7,207 bases of DNA. It comes from Actinomycetes bacterium. Its GTDB lineage: Bacteria > Actinomycetota > Acidimicrobiia > Acidimicrobiales > Palsa-688. The DNA is taken from NCBI GenBank assembly GCA_021798075.1, contig JAJZYO010000095.1, positions 1-7,207 on the forward strand, written 5' to 3'. The translations under genes and the position numbers were made by a program. Below are positions 6,994 to 7,207 of this stretch, one piece after another (the first letter of the stretch is position 1; each line of letters starts with the position of its first letter). The notes under the pieces were generated by a model. That model did no database searches. It was given only the letters and a program-made list of their open reading frames with translations, and was not told the origin of the DNA.

Positions 6994-7207
6994 ACAACAA
7001 CGCCGTGCGCACGGTCAGGGCCTGGGAGGCCCTGGACTCGAGGGGTCTCCCGACAGTCGGGTGCAAGGTCACCCTGGCGGGAGGTGGCCAGGGCCGTGCG
7101 ATCGTGCCTGCGGGGAAGTCGAAGGGCGGCCACGAGGCCCGGGAACGCCGGGACGGGGGCGAACGTTACGGCGGGCGAGGGGCACGCCAAGCCGTTGCGG
7201 CCGTGAA
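6990..7207 (+). CDS. Enolase-superfamily protein, N-terminal part (divergent enolase paralogue), cut by window end
   Basis: Only the first 72 residues are visible. They align with the enolase N-terminal domain from about residue 7 onward with one single-residue gap. Visible landmarks are LDSRGLPTV (15-23; enolases have IDSRGNPTV), a central GG, the lid loop [12 protein letters not shown] (39-50; enolases have APSGASTGSREA), RRDGG (53-57; enolases have LRDGD) and QAVAAV (67-72; enolases have KAVAAV). True enolase converts 2-phosphoglycerate to phosphoenolpyruvate. The lid-loop Ser44, which binds the second Mg in enolases, is kept, but its neighbours Ala and Thr are both Lys here (43, 45), and the conserved Asn of DSRGNPT is Leu20. 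These changes suggest a paralogue with altered substrate or kinetics and not the housekeeping enzyme. The catalytic Lys and the metal-binding Asp/Glu residues lie beyond the window. Start ATG 6990 overlaps the upstream stop by four bases. Confidence 0.85.
   Translation, partial: MNNNAVRTVRAWEALDSRGLPTVGCKVTLAGGGQGRAIVPAGKSKGGHEARERRDGGERYGGRGARQAVAAV

Overview
The window is a piece of a high-GC bacterial chromosome carrying one densely packed plus-strand gene cluster for uptake and breakdown of a carbohydrate. All six supported genes run left to right. The high GC and the TAGGCT-type -10 candidate fit an Actinomycetota-like host. Frequent AGG (Arg) and some ATA (Ile) codons are less usual for Streptomyces-type genomes and might point to a deeper branch. 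This is a weak inference and no species can be named.

Layout. Positions 25-1674 encode a two-domain sugar ABC ATPase (RbsA/MglA/XylG type), and 1671-2786 its membrane permease (RbsC/XylH type); the two overlap by ATGA. The binding protein that should complete the importer is not in the window and probably lies upstream. After a 105-base gap come an FGGY-family carbohydrate kinase (2892-4394), an 89-base gap with a plausible promoter and a clear ribosome binding site, an aldehyde dehydrogenase (4484-5986), an APH/choline-kinase-fold small-molecule phosphotransferase (6004-6993), and the start of an enolase-superfamily protein (6990 to the window end). The last two overlap by ATGA. No RNA gene, mobile element, CRISPR array or convincing terminator was seen.

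How the genes may work together. The importer brings in a monosaccharide or related polyol, and the FGGY kinase phosphorylates it or its isomer. The second half is the interesting part: aldehyde oxidation, a hydroxyl-phosphorylating kinase and an enolase paralogue lie in that order. This is the order of chemistry aldehyde -> acid -> 2-phospho-acid -> phosphoenol-acid. With glyceraldehyde as the aldehyde it would be glyceraldehyde -> glycerate -> 2-phosphoglycerate -> PEP, but the enolase has an altered active-site lid loop, so a related non-glycolytic substrate is also possible. The pathway is an inference from gene order and family chemistry; the families themselves are read directly from motifs.
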